A DNA stretch of 64,000 nt from Limanda limanda. Lineage: Eukaryota > Chordata > Actinopteri > Pleuronectiformes > Pleuronectidae. Within the stretch, counting starts at the first letter, position 1. Every line of letters starts with the position of its first letter. Location: NCBI RefSeq assembly GCF_963576545.1, contig NC_083648.1, forward strand, positions 20,199,654 through 20,263,653. The letters are read 5' to 3'. A program made the translations under genes and the position numbers. Shown here one piece after another: positions 1-19,420 of the stretch. Under the pieces are notes generated by a model. It ran no database searches and was not told the DNA's origin. It saw only the letters and a list, made by a program, of their open reading frames with translations.

Positions 1-81
1 ACTTGAACAGTTCAGAAAGTATGACAACTTCCGGACAGTTTCCTTCTGTATTAACTGCATGGTGCTCTTTTTCCTTTTTAG

Positions 82-1314
<1,233 letters not shown>

Positions 1315-3265
1315 GTCCACAAGGGCGTCACCGTGCAAACAAGCATCCAGCTGCAAAACCATTCCATGCTTTTTTCAAACCTCTCCTTGTTTTCACTCAG
1401 AATCCGAACACATGTATGAAGTCATGGTGCACTTCAGGGAACAGGAAGGGCTGAATTTGAGATTTTGTCAGTGTAGGCTCATCACATGCACACAAAAATG
1501 CACTTTTTTTTCTGAAATCGGTATTTGTCTGAATCTGCATAAACAACTTACCAGTGGTTAGCCAAGAATATTGATACTTCAGTATAGATACCGGTTGACA
1601 TTGGAAGCTGCTACGTTTATTTATCCTTGCTGGACTTCAGTTAATTCGATCGTGACATTTTTCTCTCCATGAACATGTACTTCTCCTTATAAGTTATCTA
1701 CTCTGTATAAATGTTGAGAGGTTTGTTCTAATTTTCAGACCGATTTGCCAACTTCGAGGCTTTCTCTGTCCTACAGGCTGATGTACAGTAGGGGTGGGCA
1801 TTATTCAAACAACTGCTTTCTAAACCAAGTAACAGGGCCATGAGCCATGACTGTTATATCAATACAGACTTTGAATTATTCATTTTAATTATTAAAAGTT
1901 ACAAATGTAAACATGTGCCCTGATTTGTGACAAGAATTTATAATTAATAGGCTGCATCTAAATATGTTTAACTTACCATTGGATAATGTGCCAAATGTTC
2001 AGAGTTTAACCTGACTCTAAAAGGATTTTTTTAAACTAATTTAAAGGGATAGTTCAGCATGTTGGGAGGAAACCTTCTTTGCTTTCTTGCTGAGAGATAG
2101 ATTTTATGAGTAATTCCATTCTTAGATTTTAAGTCAGTTCTCTCATATAAAAGTCTGCAGCCAATGGACATTAAGATTGGTTTTAGCATAAAAACTGTAA
2201 TTAGAGGGAAACAGTTGGCCTGGCTCAGTCCGATGATTAGAACAAAATCAATCTACCTGCAGTTCTAATGCTCAAGAACTAATGTGACACATCTTTAGTT
2301 AAATCTGTATACAAACTGGGGGGGTGTTATGTCCGACTATAACTATATATAGGTTTAAGGAGTGTGGAACATAACCTCCTGAAAATACAAATGTATATTT
2401 TTACACCAACATATACAAGGTCTTCTCACCAGTGTCTCTGAAGTTTGTTTGTGTAATCCATGATGTGTACATTAGTGTCGGAGGCTGGTAGGTGGATTTA
2501 TTTTCCTTGTGAGAGAGCCAGGCTCATGGTCTCCCTCTCTTCCAACCATCACTCTATACTAAGCTAACTGCAAGTTGTGTCATCTTCACAAAATTAGCAT
2601 GTTTCTCAAAATGTATTAATTATATACACGTTAAGAGTCAAAATCAGGTGGTAAATCAAAGTGAACTCTTTGACAAATAGAACCAATGTTATGGATGGTA
2701 TTGATCCCACTGACTCCTAATGATAAGCAAACACTTCCTATTGGTTGTATCAATACTTTGGAGCTTAACATGCCCACCTCTGAAGTACAGCTCAGTAATC
2801 ACACACTTGTTCTAATGTTATCATTTACATACAACATCACTAGTGCCTTCACCACAACAACGTTACAGAGGACTACTTTTGTTTTACTCTAAGAAGTGCC
2901 TGGTTATATTCAATAATCTTTAATAGTATTGTTCCCTACTGTATGTGCCTCTTCATGTATTACAGAGTTTGGTCAGACGCTGAGTCAGCAGGGCGGGTCT
3001 TTCCACTGGAAAGATCATTCATTGTCAGTGTTGAATTACTGGAACACTAATGACGTTTGGGGCGTTCCAGCTTGTCCACTATCTCTGACATGATCCGCTC
3101 CAACCAGCTGCTCCTCCACACACACCCACACACCACTGGCTAATGTTAAATATAACCCTCAACTCTTAAGTAACAAGGGAAACATTTTGAGTGTGCGGCT
3201 GGGTTTGTAAATATGTCACATCAGTGCTAAAGAAAATCTGTTTGCTTTTTCGTATATTAAATAAA
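1315..3265 (+). other. Probable long tmbim1 3' UTR
   Basis: No coding exon is visible. The first good poly(A) signal on the + strand is AATAAA at 3259-3264, so this roughly 1.95 kb may be a long 3' UTR, interrupted by a MITE-like repeat at about 2040-2640. An earlier unseen signal is possible. Confidence 0.4.
2040..2640. repeat. Degenerate palindromic MITE-like element
   Basis: The left part (about 2045-2340) opens with GGGATAGTTCAGCATGTTGG and contains GGCCTGGCTCAGTCCG near 2218. The right part (about 2480-2580) carries the reverse-complement counterpart (GAGAGAGCCAGGCTCATGG near 2510, AAGCTAACTGCAAG near 2560). I recognise this as a common fish non-autonomous DNA-transposon-like repeat with the two halves inverted; class is uncertain. 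Confidence 0.6.
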
Positions 3266-3360
3266 ACTGTTTTATTTGAGTTATGATGTGGTTCATTTGC
3301 AGCTATAGCAGCTAAAACTCAGGTTTATAGACAAATATACAGTTTCATTTATTTCCACAA
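3250..3360. terminator. Convergent poly(A) signals of tmbim1 and pnkd
   Basis: AATAAA on the + strand at 3259-3264 faces TTTATT (AATAAA on the minus strand) at 3271-3276 and 3348-3353. The two genes are tail-to-tail with 3' ends within about 100 bp, so the transcripts may overlap. Confidence 0.5.
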
Positions 3361-3692
3361 TTTCTTACAGAACATCAGTGAGATGACAAATAAATACATG
3401 GTGATTTTCCAAATTCAATAAAGTGGTCACACTTAACATCATGAGCCATCTCTGTACTTGAATAAGGAAGAAAATGTTCAGATTTCCGGCTTTGACACAG
3501 ACATGTCCCTTCACAGCCTCCCATCATCAACACCAGAAGAAATATTCGGTCCTGAATGTCTCCGAGCTTTTAGGTGTTTTAAAGTGAAGCTCATACAGTC
3601 CACATCTCCTCAGTGATCAGTCTTAGAGCGGTGCAGGAATCACCATCTGGAGTAGCAACATTCAGGCTATGGTGCAAATCACCCATAAAACG

Positions 3693-4760
3693 TTACTGCT
3701 CCACGTTAACCCCCTCTGAGTGACGGTGGTAGCGACTGCCTTCATATTCTCCTTCATTGGACATTCTCATCCTCTGTCGAACCTTCAGCTGCTTCAGGCG
3801 GTTCTTGTCCACCTCTCTCTTGGCGAGGATGAAGCTGATGATGCCTGTGGGGAGGCCGATCATCCTGGACACAGGCGAGAGATATTTAAGTCACTGAGTA
3901 ACGCGTTCCATGAGCATACATCAAGTAGTATAAAACAGTGATAAAATGGGGTTTCACTATGTCAACAGAGAGAACCCACACATAAATATAATAGATGAAT
4001 GTGGAAACTTTTCACTGACCCCCCCTGGGTCACATCTGAGAACCACTGCTTTTAATGATCTTGTGGGGGGGAGTTTTGTTTCATACATGAAATGAAAATT
4101 AATAAAGTATAAGGTTCAATACTGATGCTGACAATATTACAGCTGTTGTTTGTGCTACAACAACAACAACTAGTGCAATAATTACAACTTCAACAATTGA
4201 CTGATCTCCTCTTGTGTTATTTAGTGTTGTTGTCTCTGTTGATCATTAAGTTCCACTGTTCTCATGTGTTCGCTGGGGCTGTTAAAGAGGCTCACCAGGC
4301 GTATCCGATGTTAACCATCGGGTTCTTCGCCCTCCTGTGCGGGATGTCCTCAGGACCCTCTTCCTCCTCTTCCTCCCCGGCTCTCCTGCCCTCGGTGGGG
4401 CTGCTCCTCTGCGGTTCCGTCCTGGCGCTGGAGCTCAGGGAGGCGGCAGGGGAGACGTGGAGGAGCCGGCACCGGGCAGCCGGCGGCGGGGCACCCGGAC
4501 ACAACAAGGCCGGGGTCCGGCTGCTGTGTGTGAGGAGCCGCCGGCCTGGATCAAGGTGTAAACCTGAGAGGAGACATGTTATCTGTCAGAGACTTCCGGC
4601 TCACCTGACAAGAACCTGTACTTTTCAAACATGACGTCATTTCCACGAGCCTCTGTCCACAATGTTACTCTAGTGAAACCTAACGTAAAGTCCGACATTA
4701 ACGAATTTCTCTTTTACCTTTCACTGTTGACCTGAGAGCTCGCACGTAACCCGCCGCCAT
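3693..4760 (-). CDS. pnkd: pnkd short isoform (MR-1S-like mitochondrial protein)
   Basis: Three minus-strand exons, 4760-4718, 4545-4296 and 3864-3693, give 465 nt (154 aa). The start MAAGYVRALRSTVKG fits a mitochondrial N-terminus. Residues after about 40 are Ala/Ser-rich, followed by a run of Glu, then AKNPMVNIGYAW, a short hydrophobic segment MIGLPTGIISFIL and the basic AKREVDKNRLKQLKVRQRM with SNEGEYE. That core matches what I remember of the short human PNKD isoform (about 142 aa), reported to interact with cytochrome c oxidase assembly factors. The metallo-hydrolase domain of the long isoform is not here; it could lie beyond tmbim1, off the left edge. In human, TMBIM1 likewise sits within PNKD on the opposite strand. 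Confidence 0.82.
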
Positions 4761-4800
4761 GTTTGATGGAGGTTTCGGACATGCGCAGTAAGGTTCTATT
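4741..4800 (-). promoter_or_regulatory. pnkd promoter with NRF1-like motif
   Basis: Just upstream of the pnkd ATG is GGACATGCGCAGTAAGG (about 4779-4795), containing the NRF1-type core TGCGCA. NRF1 control is typical of nuclear genes for mitochondrial proteins. Inference from motif only. Confidence 0.35.
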
Positions 4801-6192
4801 TGAACCCCAAACTGCTGCCCCTACTGGACGCTATTAGTGCTGCACTCTGAGCTGCAGAAAATGAAGGAAAGTCGAGAAGCATCAGGACTGAAGGTGACAA
4901 CATAAAAAAAAAATACTCCGTCGGACAAACAAGAACAAACAGATGCAGAGATAAATAAGTCAATAAGTGAATTATACATACTATGTACAGTTTGGCGAGG
5001 AATATTGCTAATTATGTATTTTTACATCTATTTATTTATTTCCACATTTATTCACATTATTCCAGGTATATTTATATGTTTCTGCATTTAAGCATTTTTA
5101 TATTTGTTGATTGGCGTGGGGACAAGAATATACAGTCAATCTGTTCACCTCCTGATTAACATATAAAGATATACAGAATTAAAATATGGAGAATTGCAGA
5201 ATAAAATGTGGAAATGTAAAAACATATAAATACTAAATGTAGAAATAAATAAATAAATACAAGTAGAAATAAAACAAATATATACATTTAGAAATACATT
5301 TATGGCCGATTTCATTACAACTGTGTGTATTTTATTTATATTCGTATTTATGCATTAAAGTTTTTATTTTGGCATTTTATTATTTTTTTATTTTATTTTA
5401 GCAGTGTCAGTCCTCCGCAAAGCAAAATCGTAATTTTTCTCCACATATAATAAAGTAAATAAGTTTTGGATCAACTGGAACATCCTGAGAGAAAATAAGA
5501 GTGAAGCAGTTGGTTGGAACTGATACTACTTAAGGCTGTAATTTTTATTTTATTATTTAATTTAAGTGCAACAATGAGGTCTTTAGTATAATAACTATCA
5601 CAATACTTGTTTGAGAAAATAATTGCTAGGATATGGTAATTTAGGGTATAACTGCTATTACAACTGTACATACTATTCATCATTGTACATTCTACCTACC
5701 TGTTTACCTATATAAGCCCTCATGTTCTTTTCCTTTTTTCTTAAATAATTTTTCAATTAACAAATGGTTGAGAAAAAAAAAAGACCAGTTTAAGTCAATA
5801 TTTTATTTATTTAAACATTTTCATTCATATCTTCATTTTACAAACACACATATCATGAAACCACAGAGGGCACCGTACGCCCTTAATATACAGTTACAAT
5901 AACAAACAGCAATAACACAATTCAGGGAAGGTCCGTCAACTTGGAGTCAGACAAACAGGAGCCAGAGAGCGACGGGAGGAAGGAGCAGCATATTTACACA
6001 AGTCACACTTTTTCTTTAAGAGCCCCAGAAACGTATCTTTTTACAGTAGAGATGATAAACTCAAAAACAAGTCTAATAGCATCTCCAATGCTACTATTAT
6101 GTACGTGTTACATATGAGCGTTCATATTCAACACCTTGAACATCACTTAGATTGTTAAGATTTAGTAACAGAAGTTATGGAAGCAAAACAGT
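4800..6192. other. Intergenic, pnkd to mcm6
   Basis: AT-rich DNA with many TTTATTTATTT-type tracts (about 5000-5420) and no plausible exon. The right part (about 5800-6192) should be mcm6 3' UTR, with TTTATT (AATAAA on the minus strand) near 5802-5810. Confidence 0.5.
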
Positions 6193-12767
<6,575 letters not shown>

Positions 12768-12839
12768 GTTGAAATCCCGTGAAAGTGCGAGAAAAGGGTT
12801 CAGGAACGGACGATAAGTCTCAGATGCGCTCAGCCTCTC

Positions 12840-13040
12840 TCCGGAAACTCAGACACACGATCACGTCCTCACAACAGAGAGGAGACTTTCGCGCGAAAAG
12901 GAGACCACGTGACGTTTGGCGCGACGCCGCCGACCTATCGGTGTCGCTATGTAAATAATCATGGGGCTCGCAGCCAATCAGAGGGTGGAGATGTAGAAGG
13001 AGGTAAAGTCTTTCTGCTCTTTTCCCGCGACACACTTCCT
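12840..13040 (-). promoter_or_regulatory. mcm6 promoter with E2F-like sites
   Basis: TTTCGCGCGAAA (12887-12898) is a perfect palindromic E2F consensus 120 bp upstream of the ATG. TTTGGCGCGAC (about 12914-12924) and TTTTCCCGCGAC (about 13019-13030) are two more E2F-type motifs. E2F control of MCM genes is established. The region is CpG-rich compared with its flanks. Confidence 0.75.
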
Positions 13041-13399
13041 GTTTCAAAGTTCAATAAAGTTTTGTGGAAAAAAGTCAGTGAGCTCATCACATCTGTCTAC
13101 ACTATATACAGTCTATGGTCTACACACGATGAAACTGACTCATGTTACTGGTTTTGATATTTTTAATGTCTGTAAGCATTTAGAATAACAATGAGTTTCA
13201 CGTATAAATATTAATAAATTATCGTTGGTAGTTTATGTAGTTTCTCACTGTGGTCACTAGAGGGCAGTTAACACCAGCAATACAATGCATTAAGTTCAAC
13301 TGCTAAACCATCGACCAGTGGAGTTAAGATACTTCTACAACTAACAATGCTACTAATACTACTACTACCAATTATAATAATAATAATTACAATAATGAC

Positions 13400-14250
13400 A
13401 ATAGCACAAATATGAGAATAACAATGCTACAGATGAGAAAAGAGTAAAAATTTAACATGATTAAAACTGTCAAAAAGATCAGAGCTAGGTTAAAAGTGAA
13501 TAAATGACTAAGCAAACAAAGATACAAATTTGGAGGTGAATTCAGATCCCAAGTCTTTAGAAAGCACACATACAAAAATGAAGCGTTGGCTACACGTAGA
13601 CTGAACTCCTCGGGGAGATGGGTCAAAAGAGTGGGAGCCCTGACGGAAACGGCCCAGTCACCTTTGGTCCTCAGTTGAATGGAGAGCAGGGTCTTCACCA
13701 AGGACCTCAGGTGCACATGTCAAAAGACCTGAAATGTACTTAGGAGCGAGTCCAGAACAGGACTTAAAAGTCAGCAATAAAATCTTAAAATCAATTCTAA
13801 CAGTTACTAGAAGCCAAAGAAGAAAGATTTGGTGAGCTGCTGCGGCTCGGATCAACCGTAATCTATGTTAATTCTGTTGTCTTAGGCAAAGGAAAAGAAA
13901 AGTGCAGTAATCCAAATGAAAGGAAATTAAAGCAGGAATGACAATCTCAATGTTTCTCCCGGGTAAAAACATGCTGATGTTCGAGAACTGCAAGAAACAC
14001 AACTGTGTTGACATGATTATTTAAGGTGAGGTCAAGAAAAGTGATGACAAGGATTTCAAATTTTCACCCTATGTTGTGGGACAGAGAACACAAGGATCTT
14101 AATGTGTAGTTATATTGACTTCGTCAGGGCCAATAGTCATTAATTGGTCTTATTAATATTAAGCTGTATGAAGTTTTGATTCATCCAGCATTTTATGTCC
14201 GGGATACAATCAGTGAGAATATGAGCTTGATCAGATTCATCCAGATAATA
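13400..14250 (-). mobile_element. Decayed LINE reverse-transcriptase C-terminal fragment
   Basis: The minus strand reads FKILLLTFKSCSGLAPKYIS (around 13800-13740), then LRTKGDWAVSVRAPTLLTHL after a frame change (around 13670-13600). This is the typical C-terminal end of fish jockey/L2-type LINEs. Frames are broken. A related short piece with AATAAAATCTTAAA lies in the tmbim1 intron near 915-960. Confidence 0.6.
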
Positions 14251-16719
14251 ACTCAGTTAAGATACTAATACATTAATTTAGACACCAATGTGGTTCAGGG
14301 ACAAACGTTATTCCACAACATTATTCCAGAATCATTGGGCAGAGTTGGTGAGTGGGAGGCCAGTGAGGAATCAGGTTAGTGCAGTGACTGGCTGGGCTGT
14401 CACACATCCTCCTCCTGTAATACTATAATAGTGGATTTTGATTTAAACATCCATAGATAAACTCTTATATGGCTCCAACAGCATCACCCATTTCTCAGTA
14501 CATTACATTTCCTATAAATACGCTGAGGCCCTTTGAGTGGAGCTTAAGAAGTGTGTATTTTTTTCATGTGTGTTAGACAATGACTATAAAGATGATCAGC
14601 ACAGAAGTGGACTATTCTGTCACACAGATTCAAGACTTGAACACTCACCAATTCTATATTCTCTTTAGGAGTTTGTCCTGGATCAAAAGAAATTTGCAAT
14701 CCCAAAAGTTTGTCAGTCTCATGCCTCATCACACAGTCTGAGACACAAGCATCAAATAACATGTGGTGTAGTGACTTTGAATGACCACTAGGGATTGCTG
14801 TAATCAGGGGGGGGGAAATGAGCAATGCACCCAAGTTATATACTGATCATAATGGCTACAATCACCAGGACCATTAATAAATAACAGTACAAATTGCTTT
14901 ACCATTATAGTAAAAACACTGAGCAGTGGATAGAAAGTGACACATTAATAGATACATGATAAATAGATATAAACAGATATAATATTTAAAACAAATTGTT
15001 TACTTTAATAAATTGGTCAACTCCTGTCAAAAAAGTCCATATCTGTGTAATACTGATAATAATTGTCATTGTCAATGTAACATAATAGTTGTCAATGTAT
15101 TTGAAAATATTAGTCATCTATATATAAATATAAATTCGTAGTTTTGTTTATACAAAATATATTTATTATGTATTATTAGACGTTTTCTTTACTTGCAAAA
15201 ACTAAGGACACAGATAAAAAGCATAAAATAAAAGATTTTTTTATGAATGAGCCATTTTCACTATTTAGGAGCAGTTTGCAGTTGGCTACTCAGCTTCCAA
15301 GGCCTTGCTCACAGGCAATGGCAGGAGGGCAGGAGACTTCTTCTCCTCAAGGACATTCATGCAGAACACTGAATGGGCCTCCAAACAGAAACCAGTCCCA
15401 GGACCATCTGCAACACCCACTCTCTGTTATCCCATGCATTTCTATTTCTGTTCCCACATTATTCTCACGTCTCCACCTGCTGAGGTGCGGGACAAACACT
15501 CGGGGCAGGCTATTGGTTTCACCTGTCACACTGAATGAATCCACCAGGAACAGAGCAGGAAGTTATCCTGGGCCATTTGGACACAGACCAGTCTTTATTT
15601 CTCCTTTTGTCTTGACCTCTGGTTTTCCCACGATTGTTCAGCGGCAGGAAGCTCAGCTCGTCTGAGTGTGCGGAGGGAACCTGACCATCTGTAGGTAAGC
15701 ACACACACACATACGTGCACACACACACGCAGCATCCCTAAAACATACACACTCCTTTGAGCTTCAGTGCCATAAGGTTGGGGTAGAGGGATTCATTATT
15801 AGTCTTCACAGTATAAAGAGGTTTAAGCAGTATTGGAAAAATATACAGATATTTACTGCACAATTAACGGTGCTACTGCTACTTGTGATACATATCTGCA
15901 CAAACACGTAAAGCAGGAAACGACCAAACAGGGTCCGTAGTAACATAATGCAGCAGGCACCCAACTGGCTTGGTGCAGAGAAATGAAAAGTTTGATGGTG
16001 TCAGGTTGGTGGTAACAGGTGAAAACAAGATGATGGGAACAAACAGAGCAACAGGATATGAAAGAGAAGAGGGGAGAGATGGTTGAGTAGTTCCCTGGTT
16101 TATTTGTATTCAGACGATGACACGTTTTCATTGTTTTTGTGGTTCGTTCACGTACACAGGACCAGAAATGAAGCTGTGACTGAGGAGTTGGTGCGGGAAT
16201 TGAGGTTAATGGGGGCTCGTGTCCATAATGACTCAACAGAGCAGGAGATACAGCACTTTACACAGAAACACAGTTTGGGTCTGTAGTAAAACAGAGCTGC
16301 CTGAGCATCACCTGCAGGACAACAGCAAACTATTGGAACTTAACCTTGAACATGGAACCTAAGTTTTTCTTCTCACCTATTATTTTATCACACCCAAAAG
16401 TTTACCCACTGTTTAATAAAGTTTGTGTAATTTCTCCCAAAAATACTCCTGAAAGTTAAATCTTATAAATACTTTTAATCAAATCTAGGTACAATTATGG
16501 AATAGGTCTAAGAGAAGAATAGAAATACGTCCCTGTGCTAATACTAATGTGTCATTATCTATTTTGATTGAAATTGATTTTTTTGTATTATTCCAACTTG
16601 CCACCTCCCCCCCTCACCACAACACAAATATATATACGAAAACCCCTTCTGAATGCTGGATTCATCCAAAATCATCTCAATGATAAGATAACAGTTGTCA
16701 GCCATGTTTCAGGCTGTAT

Positions 16720-17000
16720 CTTAGGACAGCAGTACTTTGAGCTAAATGCTTGTATAGCGCCAAATCACATGATGAACATGCTAACATGATATTTAGCAGG
16801 TGTAATGTTTACCATGTACATCACTGAAGTTTACTGCTTTAGCTTGCAGACATTTCCTAATTAGCACTTAACACAAAGTACAACTGATGTCATTAGTTTT
16901 GCATGTTTGAACCGTTATTTTGAACGAATTGAAAATTTGATCCAATGGCACAAAGAGAAAATGAAGGGATCACTGATCACGAGAAGAAAGGATTTGCTTG
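16720..17000. repeat. Common fish interspersed repeat
   Basis: Contains CATGATATTTAGCAGGTGTA near 16783, GTTTACCATGTACATCACTG, AATTAGCACTTAACACAAAG near 16858 and GAAGGGATCACTGATCACGA near 16962. This word order matches an unclassified repeat I recognise from percomorph genomes. Confidence 0.5.
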
Positions 17001-17894
17001 CTGGATATTTTCAAAAAAAATGTTTTTGTGGAGGTATTTGTGAATGGTGGGGTCAAGAATTGGAAAAAGACAACAAGCATGTTTCAGAAACATGAAGCCA
17101 TCCAGTCACAGAAAGACAGGATAGTTAGCTGGAACAGCTCCAAAGACGGTCTGTCTTAACGCAATGTTGTGCAGCAGATAGAGACAGACAGTTCCATGAG
17201 ATCAGCGAGAGAAGGGAGTACGCATACGTCACATTTCTCTGATCCTGAATCACGACTTAATATTACAAATCCATAGGGGAACATGAATATATTCATTTGT
17301 ACCTCAAATAATGTCAACCAGTCCCATTTTTTAAGTTAGAAATATGGTCACAGATGAACAGTCAGGGAGTTTGAGGGTCAAGGTCTTGGTCTGGGATCTT
17401 GAACATCTGGATCTATACAAATTATTCTGTCAAAGAGTTTTGGTGAGTATCTCACTCTGCATCAAAGTTGTGGACTGACCTCCCCAACAGATAAAAGCAT
17501 TTGGACAGGTCTTTTCAAGCCATTATATATTATCAGTTTTAGCCTTATGTTTTAGTAAGAACAACACAAAGCCTGTAGGTTTTGCTCAAATACATCTTAT
17601 TGAGCGTCAGTTAAATGAAGTTTTTTTTGTGTTTTAATTTTCCATAAAATCTAATTTTTAATAATGTACTGATTTACTGTATGTTTACACATCTCCCTTG
17701 TACCTGGTCACTGGTGACGCTGGATCCGTGTGTAGTGTCCTTCGATGTCTCCTGAGAGTTGTTGGAGTGATTTACTTTATTGCAGCTCTCTGTGTGAAGC
17801 CTCTCTGCTGTTTGATTGTTTTAGTTGCTTGTTTTTCCTAAAATGAGCTGCAGGAAGTCTTTCCTGTTTTGAATACACTATGAATAGACAAGAA

Positions 17895-18259
17895 TTGTGT
17901 ATGTGTGTGTGCGTGTGTGCGTGTGTGCGTGTGTGCGTGTGTGCGTGTGTGGGTGTGTGTGTGTGTGTTTGAAGGAAAGAGAAAGAACAGGTTCCAGGTA
18001 CGTTTTTATTTTACATTTTCTTTCAATATTTCTGCACATACAGCCACATGAGTGACCCTGATGATACAGTTAGTCACAGTGCAACAGTCATACCCTTCAT
18101 TGTGGTTGTGAGTCACTGTATTCTTCCTTAAAGTCTCTCTCCCAACTCTCCTCTTCATCCTCCTCTCAGCCCCAGGAAACGAGACACAGTAAACTTCCAG
18201 CTTCTGTTTCTCTCACTTCCATGTGGAAGTAGGTATGTGGGAAGCACTTTGTGTGTGTC

Positions 18260-18310
<51 letters not shown>

Positions 18311-18325
18311 ATGTGTGTGTGTATG
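17895..18325. repeat. (GT)n microsatellites
   Basis: Two (GT)n tracts, 17895-17970 with regular GTGTGC interruptions and 18245-18325 with GTTT/GTAT interruptions, flank unremarkable sequence. Confidence 0.9.
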
Positions 18326-19420
18326 CATTAAAGCACTGGAAAAATGGACCTCCTGACCCCCCTCATGTTCCCCTCTGTCCCACGTAAGAGAAGAAACTGT
18401 TTACATCATTAACACAAATTTTACCTGCAGCCTCAAAACACTTGACACATCGACACACAATCCCTCGCTCACACACATACACACACACTCACACACACAG
18501 GTGCACACACACAAACGTGTGTGTGAGTGTTAGTCACATACACCTGGTTATCTCACGGCACATTTTCATTCGGCACAGTTTAATTTCTCAGACAGATTTT
18601 AGTATGTTCATGCTCTGGATCAGTGGATTCAGGTGGCAGACGGCTGAGTGGTTATGAATGTGATCTGATGCTGATGCAAAGACAAGGTGCAACAAGTGTT
18701 CCACTACAAAGTGATTATTTGACTATGAAACCCTGTGTGAGATCAAACTAATTTATTCTGGGCTTGTTGCTCTTCCGATTACACCTTTCCTGTCGATGTG
18801 CTTCAGTGATAAAGCAAAATGCCATTAGCTTGATTAAAGACTGGATTATTCTAGTAATTTGGCTTTTAATGATATCTAATGTATCTAATAATATGACTTG
18901 ACCACATGAGAGTGTGGTGGTGATGGAGTGGTTTCATGTGCAAGCCAGAGGTTAGATAAGATAAAACTAAATATATCCCAGGCATTTTATATGCAGATAT
19001 GGTGGACGAAATGAATATGAGTATAAAATTATATATATATTCAAAATAGTATACAATATATGACTGTAAAATGGTTTTTATTTAGGTATATGAATAGGTG
19101 AATTTCACAATTAAAAGCACACAAGTTTTAAGAGGAGGTTAGAAAGCAGGAAATAAGAAATGTAGTTCATAATGAAAGCCACCTGACAAATATGTTTTGT
19201 TTTTCTGATTTATTACAAACATGTATAAAATAGTACAAACTGAGAACATTCTTAAAACACTATTTACAAGAGAAAACACCACGATGAGGGAGAGGACGAG
19301 TCATGAGCCAGCAGACTGTGTGCTCCTTACTTTCTCAGATACTTTGTGTAAACTTTCTCATGCACACACACGCACACACAATATATACAGGACACACACA
19401 CTCAACAGCACAAATCAACA

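Larger units (their letters stand above)
13050..19200. other. Repeat-rich intergenic DNA, mcm6 to cxcr4a
   Basis: About 6 kb with no credible coding exon. It holds a decayed LINE fragment (about 13400-14250), AT-rich DNA, interspersed repeat at about 16720-17000, and (GT)n tracts near 15700, 17895-17970, 18245-18325 and 18470-18530. The 140-codon open frame at 15243-15665 has no recognisable domain and is probably chance. A donor-like GTAAGC follows at about 15694, so a non-coding transcript cannot be excluded. Confidence 0.5.

Noticed and set aside
4197..4634. 145-codon + strand open frame over pnkd exon 2
   Set aside because: It is the antisense of a GC-rich pnkd exon; the minus strand gives a spliced, family-matching protein.
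15243..15665. 140-codon open frame between mcm6 and cxcr4a
   Set aside because: No domain, no supporting exon partners, and overlapping frames on both strands are equally open; probably chance.
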